This document shows, in pieces, positions 26,040 to 34,973 of a DNA stretch of 52,273 bases. Position numbers and translations under genes: made by a program. The notes under the pieces are model-generated. The model had not been told where the DNA came from and made no database searches. It was given only the letters and a program-made list of their open reading frames with translations. The stretch is from CAJXZP01 sp047610145. GTDB taxonomy: Bacteria > Bacteroidota > Bacteroidia > Flavobacteriales_G > Salibacteraceae. The stretch lies in contig JBLFZF010000006.1 in NCBI GenBank assembly GCA_047610145.1, positions 1 through 52,273 on the forward strand, in the 5' to 3' direction. Position 1 is the stretch's first letter. Each line of letters opens with the position of its first letter.

Positions 26040-27455
26040 ATGACAAAATACCTTTTCATTATTGCCGCTTTTATTTTGGCTACTTCGGTAACAGCTCAAG
26101 AATCTTGGGGGTTACAAAAATGTGTAGATTACGCACTTGAAAATAACTTGGATGTTAGGCAGGCAGAGTACAACTTGGAAAATTCAAGTACCAGTGTCAT
26201 GCAGTCTAAAAGTCAGTTTTTACCAAGTGTAAATGCCTCTGCGTATTACGGGTACAATTTCGGACAAAGAATTGATCCATTTACTAACCAGTTTGCGCAA
26301 AGTACCGTAAATACTGGTAACTTCAATTTATCGGCCAACTGGGTCTTGTTTTCGGGATTGCAGAATCTAAATCAATTAACGCAAAGCCAGTACAACGAGA
26401 AATCGAGTGATTACGCTTATAAAAACGTGCAATACCTGACTAGTTTGGCGGTGACGACTTCTTTTCTGCAAATTTTGTTTAATATAGAAACATTGTACGT
26501 AGCCAATAAGCAGCTAGAAGTCACTCAATTACAAATTGAACGAACACAAAAACTAGTAGCCGCTGGAAGTGCTCCTGAAGGCAGCCTATATGATATTGAA
26601 GCACAATATGCTCGAGAAGAATTGGCGCAAGTGAATGCAGATAATCAAGTTATTTTATCCTATTTATCGCTGAAGCAATTACTTCGTTTACCCGGAGATT
26701 TTAGTATGGAAGTAGTGGTGCCGAGCCAATTTGATAGTGCCGCATTAGCATTACCTACAAGTTTAGATATGGTTATTCAAACGGCTTATGATACTTATCC
26801 TAGTATTAAAAGTAATGAATATGCTTTGCTAAGTGCAGAGAAACAAGTGAGCTTGTCTAATAGTACCATGATTCCAAGATTAAGTTTAAGTGGTTCTTTA
26901 GGTACGGGTTATTCTGGAAATGCAAAAGATATCGTAGGTACTTCCTTATCTGGAACAACTCCTATTGGAGTGGTAGAAAACACGACCTCTGTGGTGGTGG
27001 CGCCTACCTTTTCTCAAGAAACTAGAACACAAGGTTTTGGAGATCAAGTCACCGGTAACTTTAATCAGTCAGTAGGACTAAGTTTGTCTATTCCGATATT
27101 TAACCAGATGAATAATAGAGCTTCGGTAAATAGAGCAAAAGTGAATTATTCTATCCAAGAAACAGCCTTAGAAAAGGAAAAGCAAAAGGTACGTCAAGAT
27201 ATTGAGAAGGCTTATGCAGATGCCAATGCTGCGTTTAAGAGCTTTAAGTCTACAGAGAAAGGATTGAAATCTTTAAATGAAGCGTTTAATTATGCACAAA
27301 AAAGATTTGATGTGGGAATGATCAATGCCGTAGATTACAACGTGGCAAAAACCAATCTTTACAGAGCAGAAAGTGATTTAGTAAAAGCTAAGTTTGATTA
27401 TATTTTCAGAATGAAAATATTGGATTTTTATCAAGGTAAATCTCTGAGCTTATAA
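26040..27455 (+). CDS. TolC-family outer-membrane efflux channel
   Basis: 471 aa. A signal peptide (MTKYLFIIAAFILATSVTAQ) is followed by two OEP repeats with long alpha-helical stretches, ending in AVDYNVAKTNLYRAESDLVKAKFDYIFRMKILDFYQG, which is characteristic of the family. It forms the outer-membrane exit duct of a tripartite pump. The adaptor gene follows after 25 bp. The substrate cannot be told. Confidence 0.93.
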   Translation: MTKYLFIIAAFILATSVTAQESWGLQKCVDYALENNLDVRQAEYNLENSSTSVMQSKSQFLPSVNASAYYGYNFGQRIDPFTNQFAQSTVNTGNFNLSANWVLFSGLQNLNQLTQSQYNEKSSDYAYKNVQYLTSLAVTTSFLQILFNIETLYVANKQLEVTQLQIERTQKLVAAGSAPEGSLYDIEAQYAREELAQVNADNQVILSYLSLKQLLRLPGDFSMEVVVPSQFDSAALALPTSLDMVIQTAYDTYPSIKSNEYALLSAEKQVSLSNSTMIPRLSLSGSLGTGYSGNAKDIVGTSLSGTTPIGVVENTTSVVVAPTFSQETRTQGFGDQVTGNFNQSVGLSLSIPIFNQMNNRASVNRAKVNYSIQETALEKEKQKVRQDIEKAYADANAAFKSFKSTEKGLKSLNEAFNYAQKRFDVGMINAVDYNVAKTNLYRAESDLVKAKFDYIFRMKILDFYQGKSLSL

Positions 27456-27480
27456 GCGAAGGTTGCTAAATAACTATACT

Positions 27481-28815
27481 ATGACTAAAAAGAATTTGAT
27501 TATTGGAATTGTTGCTGTGGTGAGTCTTGGAATACTGTTGTATTTCGTCTTACAGAAATCTAAAGAGAGCGATGCCAAATATGTGATTACTACTTCTGAA
27601 GTGGAGAAAGGTAATATTACTGAAATTGTATCAGCTACTGGAAGAATTCAACCCGAACGAGAGGTGAAAATTAGTCCGGAAGTTCCAGGTGAAATTATTG
27701 AATTACCTATAAAAGAAGGAATGAAGGTAAGCGCGGGTGATTTGTTGATTAACATTAATCCCGATTTATACCAATCGTCTGTAAGTAGAGCTCAAGCAGG
27801 TTTGAACTCGGCTAAAGCAAATATGGCGAACTCTAAAGCGCGTTTGGTGCAGTCTAAAGCTAGATTGACTAATTCTGAAACGAACTTTAATAGACAAAAA
27901 AAGTTGAATACCGATGGGGTGGTGTCAGATGCCGATTTTGATAGTTTTAAAAGTGAATATGAAGTGGCTAAAGCAGAAGTAGTGGCCGCGCAAGAAAGTT
28001 TACATGCTGCAGAGTATAATATTAAAAGTGCTGCTGCAACGGTTAAGGAGGCTACGGATAACTTAAAAAGAACCACTATTTATAGCCCGATGGACGGAAC
28101 GGTTTCTAAGCTCAATGTAGAGTTGGGCGAAAGAGTGGTAGGAACCGCACAAATGGCAGGTACTGAATTAATGCGAGTGGCAGATTTAACAAAAATGGAA
28201 GTTCATGTAGAAGTGAATGAAAGTGATATTGTTCGCGTTAAAATTGGAGATAAAGCAACCGTTGAGGTCGATGCTTACTTAAACAGAAAGTTTAGGGGTA
28301 CGGTGAAAGAAATTGCAAATTCATCCGCTTCTTCTGGAATGCAATCCACCAATGAGATTACCGTTTTCAATGTAAAGATTAGTGTGGATGGAGAATCATA
28401 TAAAGATTTGGTAGATAACGATAATCCGCACTTGAGTCCTTTTAGACCCGGGATGTCAGCGAATGTAGAGATCTTAACCAATGAATTAGATGCGATCTTA
28501 ATGATTCCAATTCAATCCGTAACTATTCGGCCAGACTCTTCGGAGAAAGTCATCCGAAAATTGAAAATAAATCTAGAGGAGTTCGATGACGATGAATTAT
28601 TTGAAGTCGTATTTGTGTATGAAGATGGAATAGCAGTGATGCGCAAGGTGAAAACTGGAATTCAAGACACAAAAAATATTCAGGTATTGGAAGGGGTAGA
28701 AGAAGGCGATGAGGTTATCTCTGGGCCTTATTCCATTGTTTCGGTGAAACTATTGAATAAAGACAAAGTAGAGTCAAAAAGTAAAGAGGAGCTCTTTAGC
28801 GGAGATGACGATTAA
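27481..28815 (+). CDS. Periplasmic adaptor (membrane fusion protein) of an efflux pump, MacA/HlyD type
   Basis: 444 aa from the ATG at 27481; an upstream in-frame TTG at 27463 is less likely. The N-terminal membrane anchor (KNLIIGIVAVVSLGILLYFVL) is followed by the split lipoyl domain (VSPEVPGEIIELPIKEGMKVSAGDLL and TIYSPMDGTVSKLNVELGERV), a long coiled-coil hairpin (about 95-190), a beta-barrel domain and an acidic tail. It bridges an inner-membrane pump to the TolC channel. No MacB-type ABC permease follows; the next gene is tsaB after a terminator. Confidence 0.92.
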   Translation: MTKKNLIIGIVAVVSLGILLYFVLQKSKESDAKYVITTSEVEKGNITEIVSATGRIQPEREVKISPEVPGEIIELPIKEGMKVSAGDLLININPDLYQSSVSRAQAGLNSAKANMANSKARLVQSKARLTNSETNFNRQKKLNTDGVVSDADFDSFKSEYEVAKAEVVAAQESLHAAEYNIKSAAATVKEATDNLKRTTIYSPMDGTVSKLNVELGERVVGTAQMAGTELMRVADLTKMEVHVEVNESDIVRVKIGDKATVEVDAYLNRKFRGTVKEIANSSASSGMQSTNEITVFNVKISVDGESYKDLVDNDNPHLSPFRPGMSANVEILTNELDAILMIPIQSVTIRPDSSEKVIRKLKINLEEFDDDELFEVVFVYEDGIAVMRKVKTGIQDTKNIQVLEGVEEGDEVISGPYSIVSVKLLNKDKVESKSKEELFSGDDD

Positions 28816-28841
28816 CTAATCGAGACCAGGAATTGATCAGG

Positions 28842-28864
28842 GGAGCATTGCGCTCCTTTTTTTT
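28842..28864 (+). terminator. Intrinsic terminator after the adaptor gene
   Basis: Stem GGAGC/GCTCC with a 5-nt loop, followed by eight T. It separates the TolC/adaptor pair from tsaB. Confidence 0.85.
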
Positions 28865-28922
28865 GGCTTTATTTTCTTCACTAATACCGTTCTTAAAACG
28901 TAAGCTGATTTACTTTTGTGCC

Positions 28923-29609
28923 ATGGCTATCATTCTAAATATTGAGACATCTACTACCGTATGTTCTGTTTCTATTGGTATTAACGGAATCGTTTCTTCG
29001 GTAAAGGAAGTGAATGAAGGGTATTCTCATGCTGAAAAATTGGAGCAGTTAATTCAATCCGTATTGAAAGATGCGGGTATTGAAATGAAAGACTTGCAAG
29101 CGGTGTCTGTGAGTAAAGGCCCAGGCTCTTATACCGGGCTTCGAATTGGTGTTTCTCTAGCCAAAGGAATTTGTTATGGAGCCGAAATCCCATTGGTATC
29201 TGTGCCTACTTTGGAAGCGATGGCGCTTGATCCAAAACTAGCATATTTTAAAAATGCTAACCTTGTTCCCATGCTGGATGCACGTAGAATGGAGGTTTAT
29301 GCCTGCGTACTTTCGCCTACTTATGAAGTATTGCAAGCTACCTCAGCTATTGTGGTTGATGAAAATTCATTTGCGACTCATATAGAACAGTCAGAAACGG
29401 TTTTTTTTGGCCCGGGGATGTCTAAGTGTCAAGAAACTATTGGGCGGTTTGAGAAGGCTATATTTCAACAGGATGTGTTACCGTCATCTGCGTTTATGGT
29501 GTCTGTTTCCGAAAGAAAGTTTAATAATCAAGAGTTTGAAAACATGGCTTATTTTGAGCCATTTTACTTAAAAGATTTTGTCGCTGGAAAGCCAAAAAAA
29601 TTGCTTTAA
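28923..29609 (+). CDS. tsaB: tRNA t6A biosynthesis protein TsaB
   Basis: 228 aa from the ATG at 28923, which gives the canonical start MAIILNIETSTTVCSV; an upstream in-frame start at 28833 would run through the terminator hairpin. TsaB partners TsaD and TsaE in forming threonylcarbamoyladenosine at tRNA position 37. The ASKHA-fold motifs KGPGSYTGLRIG and VPTLEAMA are present, with the shorter C-terminal half usual for TsaB compared with TsaD. Confidence 0.94.
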   Translation: MAIILNIETSTTVCSVSIGINGIVSSVKEVNEGYSHAEKLEQLIQSVLKDAGIEMKDLQAVSVSKGPGSYTGLRIGVSLAKGICYGAEIPLVSVPTLEAMALDPKLAYFKNANLVPMLDARRMEVYACVLSPTYEVLQATSAIVVDENSFATHIEQSETVFFGPGMSKCQETIGRFEKAIFQQDVLPSSAFMVSVSERKFNNQEFENMAYFEPFYLKDFVAGKPKKLL

Positions 29610-29702
29610 GTTAACCTCTTTTTACCCTTTCGTAGTCCTGTCAATTGTGTTAATTTCGAGCCCTTGTCTTTGAAAAATTAAAAGAGCATTTTACGGGTAT
29701 TT

Positions 29703-32105
29703 ATGTGGGATTTGTTAGCCAGGTTTATTGTTAGAAAGAGTGTATTTATTTTAATCACTATTTTGGTAGGTACCGCAATTGTGGGGTACAATTCTACGGA
29801 GCAAAGACTGCAATGGTCTTTGCCAAAAATGTTACCAGATAATGATTCAACCCTCATGGCTTTTAATGATTTTAAAGATCGTTTTGGAAACAATGGGCAG
29901 GCATTAATTCTGGCACTGGAAGAAAATCCTTTAGACGACCTCGAATTATTCAACTCTTGGTTTCGCTTTGGTAAGCAATTAGAAAGTATTGATGGGGTAG
30001 ATACGGTAGTGGCTATTAATCAGCTTTTTAATGTGGTTAAAGACACCGCCAATAAAAGGTTTGAGCTCCATAAAATTGTTCAGCACGAATTAACCACTAG
30101 GGCCGAATTAGACAGTGTGCGAGCCCTAGTGTATGCATTACCTTTCTATAAAGGGCGGTTAATGAACGATACTAATCACGTCAGTTTGATGTTGATTACT
30201 CTCAATCAAAAAATATTTAACTCGAAACAACGAGAGCCACTAGTAGCCACCATATTTGAGGTGGTAAACAAGTATAGAGATGATAACGGTTTAAACATTC
30301 ATTATAGTGGAATGCCATATATCCGAACCATGATTACCCACTTGGTGAAAACAGAATTGCAGCAGTTTTTAGGGTATGTAATTCTGGTAATGGTGGTTAT
30401 ATTATTAATTTTCTTCCGATCATTTTCACCGGTCTTAGTCTCTTTGCTTATTGTGTTATTGGGAGTGACTTGGAGTTTTGGGATTATCGCCTTTTTTGGA
30501 TATGAGATCACTATTTTAACAGGAATTATTCCTCCATTAATCATTGTTATTGGGATTCCTAATTCCATATACCTTATTAATCGCTATCATTCTGAATACG
30601 CCTTGCACGGAAATAAAGTGCTCGCTATAAGCAGGGTGGTCCGTAAAATTGGGCAAGCTACTTTGATGACCAATGTCACTACAGCAGTTGGCTTTTTAGC
30701 TTTTGTGTTTACGCAAAGTACTATTCTAGTGGAGTTTGGTATTGTTGCATTTGTAAATATTATGGTACTATTTATTTTATCCATATTCATGATTCCGGCT
30801 ATCTTAGGGGTGCTGCCACCACCGAAAGAAAGACAGATGTATCACTTGGATCGAAAGGGATTAAATAAAGTGGTGGAAGGTCTTATTCACGTTATTTCAT
30901 TTCATAGAACAAAAGTGTACTGGGTGTCATTTGTGCTGGTTTTATTTTGTGTTTACGGATTGTCATTGATGACCACTACTGGTAATTTGACAGATGATTT
31001 ACCTCAAGATGGATCGGTAGTGAAAGATCTGCAGTTTGTGGAGGATAATTTTAATGGGGTCATGCCATTCGAAATAGGGATTGATGCATTGAAACCAGGA
31101 ATGGTTTCAAAAGGATCGACCTTAAAACGAATGGATAAGTTACATGCTATTTTTGATGACTATCCTGAATTTGGTAAGCCGATGTCCATTATTGAAGGCG
31201 TTAAGTACACCAAGCAAGCATTTTATGGGGGTGATCCAGAAAAGTACGAGCTAATCAAAGGAAGTGAAAAGGTATTTATTAAAAAATATTTAGATAATAC
31301 CGAAGGTAACAGCGGTATGCTAGATTCGTATGTGGATAGCACAGGTCAATACGCGCGTGTTTCTATTCCCATGAAAGATGTAGGGAGTATTGAAATGGAT
31401 TCTTTAGTAAAGGAATTAGAACCCAAAATCGCAAAGATTTTTCCGGCAGATAAATTCAATGTCTTATTAACAGGTCCTGGGCTGGTATATTTAAAAGGAA
31501 CGAAGTACCTGGTTAAAAATTTGCTTCAAAGTTTAGCGTTAGCTATTGTTATTATTGCCATGCTTATGGCGGCTTTATTTAAGTCCTATCGAATGATTAT
31601 TATGTCGATTGCAGTAAATATGATTCCTTTATTGGTAACGGGAGCAATGATGGGTTTCTTTGGGATACCTTTAAAACCATCTACAATTCTAGTGTTTAGT
31701 ATTGCGTTTGGTATCTCTATTGACGACACCATTCACTTTCTGGCTAAATATCGACAGGAGTTGGAAAATTGTGAATGGGACTTGAAACCTGCGGTAGTAG
31801 AATCTATTAAAGAAACGGGGGTAAGTATGATGTATACGTCTATTATCCTGTTTTTTGGATTTGGAGTTTTCGCATCATCTGATTTTGGTGGTACCCAAGC
31901 TTTAGGTATTCTTACGTCACTTACGCTGCTGGTGGCTATGGTAGTGAACTTAGTGCTGTTGCCCTCTTTATTGTTAACTATGGGTGCGCAACTAACAAAC
32001 AAAGCATTTAAAGAACCATTGATTGAAATTATTGATGAGGAAGAGGATATAGATTATTCAGGTTTGAGAATTAGAAAATCGGATGATTCAGATGGAAAAA
32101 CATAA
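29703..32105 (+). CDS. RND-superfamily exporter, MMPL family (COG1033-like)
   Basis: 800 aa. Two halves each have one hydrophobic segment, a large periplasmic loop and a cluster of five membrane segments: about 12-30 with 220-375, and 405-425 with 620-770. The second half has FGISIDDTIHFLAKYRQEL, the Asp-containing TM4 signature of this family; the first half has the equivalent segment GIPNSIYLINRYHSEYA. Relatives move lipids, hopanoids or hydrophobic compounds. No adaptor is encoded next to it, so it probably works alone. Its neighbour is a polyprenyl synthase gene, which may hint at a lipid substrate but is not proof. Confidence 0.88.
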   Translation: MWDLLARFIVRKSVFILITILVGTAIVGYNSTEQRLQWSLPKMLPDNDSTLMAFNDFKDRFGNNGQALILALEENPLDDLELFNSWFRFGKQLESIDGVDTVVAINQLFNVVKDTANKRFELHKIVQHELTTRAELDSVRALVYALPFYKGRLMNDTNHVSLMLITLNQKIFNSKQREPLVATIFEVVNKYRDDNGLNIHYSGMPYIRTMITHLVKTELQQFLGYVILVMVVILLIFFRSFSPVLVSLLIVLLGVTWSFGIIAFFGYEITILTGIIPPLIIVIGIPNSIYLINRYHSEYALHGNKVLAISRVVRKIGQATLMTNVTTAVGFLAFVFTQSTILVEFGIVAFVNIMVLFILSIFMIPAILGVLPPPKERQMYHLDRKGLNKVVEGLIHVISFHRTKVYWVSFVLVLFCVYGLSLMTTTGNLTDDLPQDGSVVKDLQFVEDNFNGVMPFEIGIDALKPGMVSKGSTLKRMDKLHAIFDDYPEFGKPMSIIEGVKYTKQAFYGGDPEKYELIKGSEKVFIKKYLDNTEGNSGMLDSYVDSTGQYARVSIPMKDVGSIEMDSLVKELEPKIAKIFPADKFNVLLTGPGLVYLKGTKYLVKNLLQSLALAIVIIAMLMAALFKSYRMIIMSIAVNMIPLLVTGAMMGFFGIPLKPSTILVFSIAFGISIDDTIHFLAKYRQELENCEWDLKPAVVESIKETGVSMMYTSIILFFGFGVFASSDFGGTQALGILTSLTLLVAMVVNLVLLPSLLLTMGAQLTNKAFKEPLIEIIDEEEDIDYSGLRIRKSDDSDGKT

Positions 32106-32198
32106 CTGCTGAACCCGTGTATTCAAAAATTCGCAATCAATTAAAAAGTTAAATTAATAGGGTGGTCAGTATCAAGGCCCCTGAAATTTTAAAAACGA

Positions 32199-33170
32199 AT
32201 GGAACAGATTTCCGAAATATCAAAACAGCTTAACCAAAGAATTAAATCATTAGAATTAACAGGGAGACCAAGTGGCTTATATGACCCTATTCGGTATATC
32301 CTAGATTTAGGAGGAAAACGGATTCGACCTTTGATGACATTGATAGCGGCTGAGATGTTTGATGTTAGTCCTTACAAAGCGATGCCGCAAGCATTGGCAA
32401 TCGAGGTGTTTCATAACTTCACCTTATTACATGACGATATCATGGATGAGGCTCCCCTCAGAAGAAACCAAGAAACAGTTCATTTAAAATGGAATGTGAA
32501 TACCGGTATTTTAAGTGGAGATGCAATGCTTATCAGGGCCTATCAATTACTGAGTGAAACCCCTCAAGGTTACTTATCTGAGATACTAAATTTGTTTAAT
32601 GAAACCGCGTTAGGCGTGTGTGAAGGGCAGCAATACGATATGGATTTTGAAGATCGAACTGATGTGACGATTACGGAATACATGGAAATGATTCGTTTGA
32701 AAACAGCAGTGCTATTAGCGTGTGCGCTAAAGACGGGTAGCATTATTGGAGGTGCCAATAGTTCTGAGGTGGATCAAATGTATCAAATTGGGGAAAGCTT
32801 AGGTATTGCTTTTCAATTGCAAGACGATATTTTAGATGCATTTGGAACGGGTAAAGTAGGCAAACGTAAAGGCGGAGATATCATTTCAAATAAGAAAACG
32901 TTTTTGTTTTTAACTGCGCAAGATTTGGCTTCGGGTAAAGAAAAAGAGGAATTAGAATTTTGGGTGAATGCGACTGATTTTGACGAGGATGAAAAAGTAG
33001 AAGCAGTACTCGCTATTTTTGATGCGTTGAAAATTAAGGAACGCTCACAAGAAGAAATGTTGAAATATAGTGATGCGGCCTTTAAATTGTTAGCAGATCT
33101 ACAAATCCCAGTGGAGAAAAAGGAAAACTTACATTCGGTTTTAGCCCAGCTTTTACAAAGAGAATTTTAG
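32199..33170 (+). CDS. Polyprenyl diphosphate synthase (trans-isoprenyl type)
   Basis: 323 aa. It condenses isopentenyl diphosphate units onto an allylic diphosphate. The first Asp-rich motif DDIMD is at residues 79-83 (in LLHDDIMDEAPLRRN), the second DDILD at 209-213 (in FQLQDDILDAFG), and GGKRIRP is at 38-44. The last motif GKRKGGDIISNKKTFL is also present. Chain length cannot be read reliably; the small residues around the first motif fit a short-to-medium product such as that used for menaquinone or farnesyl/geranylgeranyl lipids. Confidence 0.93.
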   Translation: MEQISEISKQLNQRIKSLELTGRPSGLYDPIRYILDLGGKRIRPLMTLIAAEMFDVSPYKAMPQALAIEVFHNFTLLHDDIMDEAPLRRNQETVHLKWNVNTGILSGDAMLIRAYQLLSETPQGYLSEILNLFNETALGVCEGQQYDMDFEDRTDVTITEYMEMIRLKTAVLLACALKTGSIIGGANSSEVDQMYQIGESLGIAFQLQDDILDAFGTGKVGKRKGGDIISNKKTFLFLTAQDLASGKEKEELEFWVNATDFDEDEKVEAVLAIFDALKIKERSQEEMLKYSDAAFKLLADLQIPVEKKENLHSVLAQLLQREF

Positions 33171-33174
33171 AAAT

Positions 33175-33534
33175 ATGCAAGAAGTATGGCAAGCCAACCA
33201 TAAAGAACTTCTCGAAAAATACCCGGATTTGGTAACGTTAGTCTGGGCACAAGTTCAAAAAGATTTTTCTATGGAAGCCCTAAGCCTAGTGAACAACAAT
33301 GTAACCACCTTAGATGCGGTCTACGGAGCTATTTACCCCGAAATCACACAGTATATTCAATCCAACTTTAACACAGTTATGCGCTTGCTTTATAGGATTG
33401 ACATAAGTGAAGCTAAAGTGAAACTTCAAATGGATTTAATGCCAGATGATACCGCTCAAGCCTTGGCGACACTTATTGTAAAAAGAGAAATTCAAAAAGT
33501 TGTTTTACGAAAACAATTTAGTTCAGAGGACTAA
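33175..33534 (+). CDS. Small conserved-looking protein of unknown function
   Basis: 119 aa, starting 4 bp after the polyprenyl synthase stop. It has no signal peptide and is predicted to be mostly helical (MQEVWQANHKELLEKYPDLV, AIYPEITQYIQSNFNTVMRLLYRIDISE, a charged tail IVKREIQKVVLRKQF). The coding frame is clean and co-directional with its neighbour, which supports it as a real gene. No family was recognised. Confidence 0.75.
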   Translation: MQEVWQANHKELLEKYPDLVTLVWAQVQKDFSMEALSLVNNNVTTLDAVYGAIYPEITQYIQSNFNTVMRLLYRIDISEAKVKLQMDLMPDDTAQALATLIVKREIQKVVLRKQFSSED

Positions 33535-33565
33535 ATTTACATCGTGGTTTATTGATCATTAATGT

Positions 33566-33573
33566 TACATTTG
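33566..33573 (+). promoter_or_regulatory. Predicted -7 box for tRNA-Ala
   Basis: TACATTTG matches TAnnTTTG and ends 7 nt before the first base of the mature tRNA. Confidence 0.6.
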
Positions 33574-33580
33574 TGCCTAT

Positions 33581-33654
33581 GGGGGATTAGCTCAGTTGGC
33601 TAGAGCGTTTGACTGGCAGTCAAGAGGTCATCGGTTCGATTCCGATATTCTCCA
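33581..33654 (+). tRNA. tRNA-Ala (anticodon GGC)
   Basis: 74 nt cloverleaf. The acceptor stem GGGGGAT/ATTCTCC includes a G3-U70 wobble, the alanine identity element. The D arm is GCTC...GAGC, the anticodon stem TTTGA/TCAAG encloses loop CTGGCAG (anticodon GGC), and the T arm is ATCGG-TTCGATT-CCGAT. The discriminator is A. The terminal CCA is not encoded. Confidence 0.95.
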
Positions 33655-33666
33655 CATCAATGACAG

Positions 33667-33698
33667 AAAGGGTTTCAAGAAATTGGAGCCCTTTTTTT
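33667..33698 (+). terminator. Intrinsic terminator after tRNA-Ala
   Basis: A 10-bp stem (33667-33676 with 33685-33694, two G-U pairs), an 8-nt loop, and a T-run continuing to 33698. Confidence 0.85.
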
Positions 33699-33785
33699 GT
33701 GTGGTGTGAATTGCGGTAAACGATAAAATCCCTGAGCACACAATGGTACCCAGGGACTTATCTAAACTTTAACTAATTAAATTAG

Positions 33786-34796
33786 TTACTCAGTTATCAT
33801 TATTCTCTCAGAAACAACTATTTCACTTCCAACAATGTTTAAAATATACATTCCGCTTTCAACGATGGAAAGGTCGATATTTTCATTAATTGTATTGTCT
33901 TTTACTACTTTAGATAAAATTACTCTTCCTTGAAGATCAACCACTATAATAGTGTATTCTTCTACATCATTTAGAGAAGCACTAATGTTGATTATCCCGT
34001 TGCTTGGGTTAGGAGAAATTACGAAATCGGTTAGTCCGTTATTATCAGCAATTCCTAAGGGTACACAAGTGGCACACGATTCCCAACATACAGCTGCTAA
34101 AGTCGTATCTCCTGTCGGAACAAGTAGTCTGTTGGTAAACGTTCCTGATGCATCTGTTTTGGTAGTAGTACACGGAGAACCTTCTGTTAAATTTTCTTCA
34201 GCCGTCCACCCATCAAGTGTATACTTAAATTCAATTGAATCGATAGGAACCACTACGTCTACTTCGTAAATTCCATCATTATTTGGGGAGAGCATTTCAG
34301 TACAACTTCCACACCAGTTATTAAATGTACCGTTTAAGTTTACCGTGGTATAAGTACTGGTGTCGTTCGATAAATCTACTTTGAAAGTAACCATAGCGCT
34401 TACTGGGCTACCAGAACATGTACCACATGATTCCCAACATACTGGTTCCATAACGGTGTCACCGGTTAGCACAATAAATCTATTGGTGTTTGCTCCCACT
34501 GTTTTCGTACAAGAAGATCCAGGTAATAACGATTCTTGACCTGTCCAATTATCAAATGAAAATTTGTATTCAGTAGAGTCATCTGTGATTGGAACGGTAA
34601 CTTCCCATATTCCATCTAAATTTGCATCTATCATTGGAATACAGTTTCCACACCATCCGTTAAAAATTCCGTTAACTTCTGGAGTAGTGAATGCACCAGA
34701 ATAGTTATTCATGTCCAATTGAAAAGTAACATTCTGGGTTTGCGCTGTGGCAAACAACGCACCAAAAAGTGCGAGTACTAAAGTAATTTTTTTCAT
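33786..34796 (-). CDS. Secreted protein with two carbohydrate-binding-like repeats and a T9SS sorting domain
   Basis: 336 aa. Signal peptide MKKITLVLALFGALFATAQ. Two homologous units of about 110 residues (22-132 and 133-245) share VTF-x-(L/V)D, NG-x-FN-x-WCG-x-C, DGIWEV/DGIYEV, (D/L)-x-W-(T)-x-(Q)E-x-L-x-(G)-S-x-CT, TNR and a closing VCWESC-x-TC. They resemble the CBM20/CBM48-like beta-sandwich used for binding glucans; similar units are attached to GH16 enzymes in marine Bacteroidota, as far as I recall. The last 80 residues are a T9SS sorting domain (ISPNPSNGIINIS). It has no catalytic domain. It is divergent from the glucan operon and is a good candidate for a surface glucan-binding protein. 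Confidence 0.85.
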   Translation of the reverse strand: MKKITLVLALFGALFATAQTQNVTFQLDMNNYSGAFTTPEVNGIFNGWCGNCIPMIDANLDGIWEVTVPITDDSTEYKFSFDNWTGQESLLPGSSCTKTVGANTNRFIVLTGDTVMEPVCWESCGTCSGSPVSAMVTFKVDLSNDTSTYTTVNLNGTFNNWCGSCTEMLSPNNDGIYEVDVVVPIDSIEFKYTLDGWTAEENLTEGSPCTTTKTDASGTFTNRLLVPTGDTTLAAVCWESCATCVPLGIADNNGLTDFVISPNPSNGIINISASLNDVEEYTIIVVDLQGRVILSKVVKDNTINENIDLSIVESGMYILNIVGSEIVVSERIMITE

Positions 34797-34812
34797 AATT
34801 TATAATTTTGTT

Positions 34813-34820
34813 CAAATATA
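34813..34820 (-). promoter_or_regulatory. Predicted -7 box of the carbohydrate-binding-repeat gene
   Basis: The minus strand reads TATATTTG, 16 bp before the ATG at 34796, with a TTG about 20 bp further upstream. Confidence 0.55.
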
Positions 34821-34909
34821 GGTGGTTTTGGTATAAAAAACAATAAGCATCCAAAAAACTTGATTCACCCTATTTTAATCACTGTAAATCAATTAGTTGA
34901 AAAAATATA

Positions 34910-34932
34910 CTAATAGTAGTATTTACTATTAG
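34910..34932. promoter_or_regulatory. Candidate operator: perfect 9-bp inverted repeat
   Basis: CTAATAGTA-GTATT-TACTATTAG. The symmetrical centre lies 23 bp upstream of the TAnnTTTG box, over the expected -33 region of the regulator-glucanase operon. This is the usual position for a repressor site, and the adjacent gene encodes a Nudix-type regulator. Confidence 0.6.
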
Positions 34933-34943
34933 CTAAATAATTA

Positions 34944-34951
34944 TATATTTG
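34944..34951 (+). promoter_or_regulatory. Predicted -7 box of the glucan operon
   Basis: TATATTTG matches TAnnTTTG, 22 bp before the ATG at 34974. Confidence 0.6.
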
Positions 34952-34973
34952 ACTTGCATTAAATTTGCGTAGG

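Noticed and set aside
28833..28922. N-terminal extension of tsaB beginning at 28833
   Set aside because: It would translate the terminator hairpin and T-run; the ATG at 28923 gives the canonical TsaB N-terminus.
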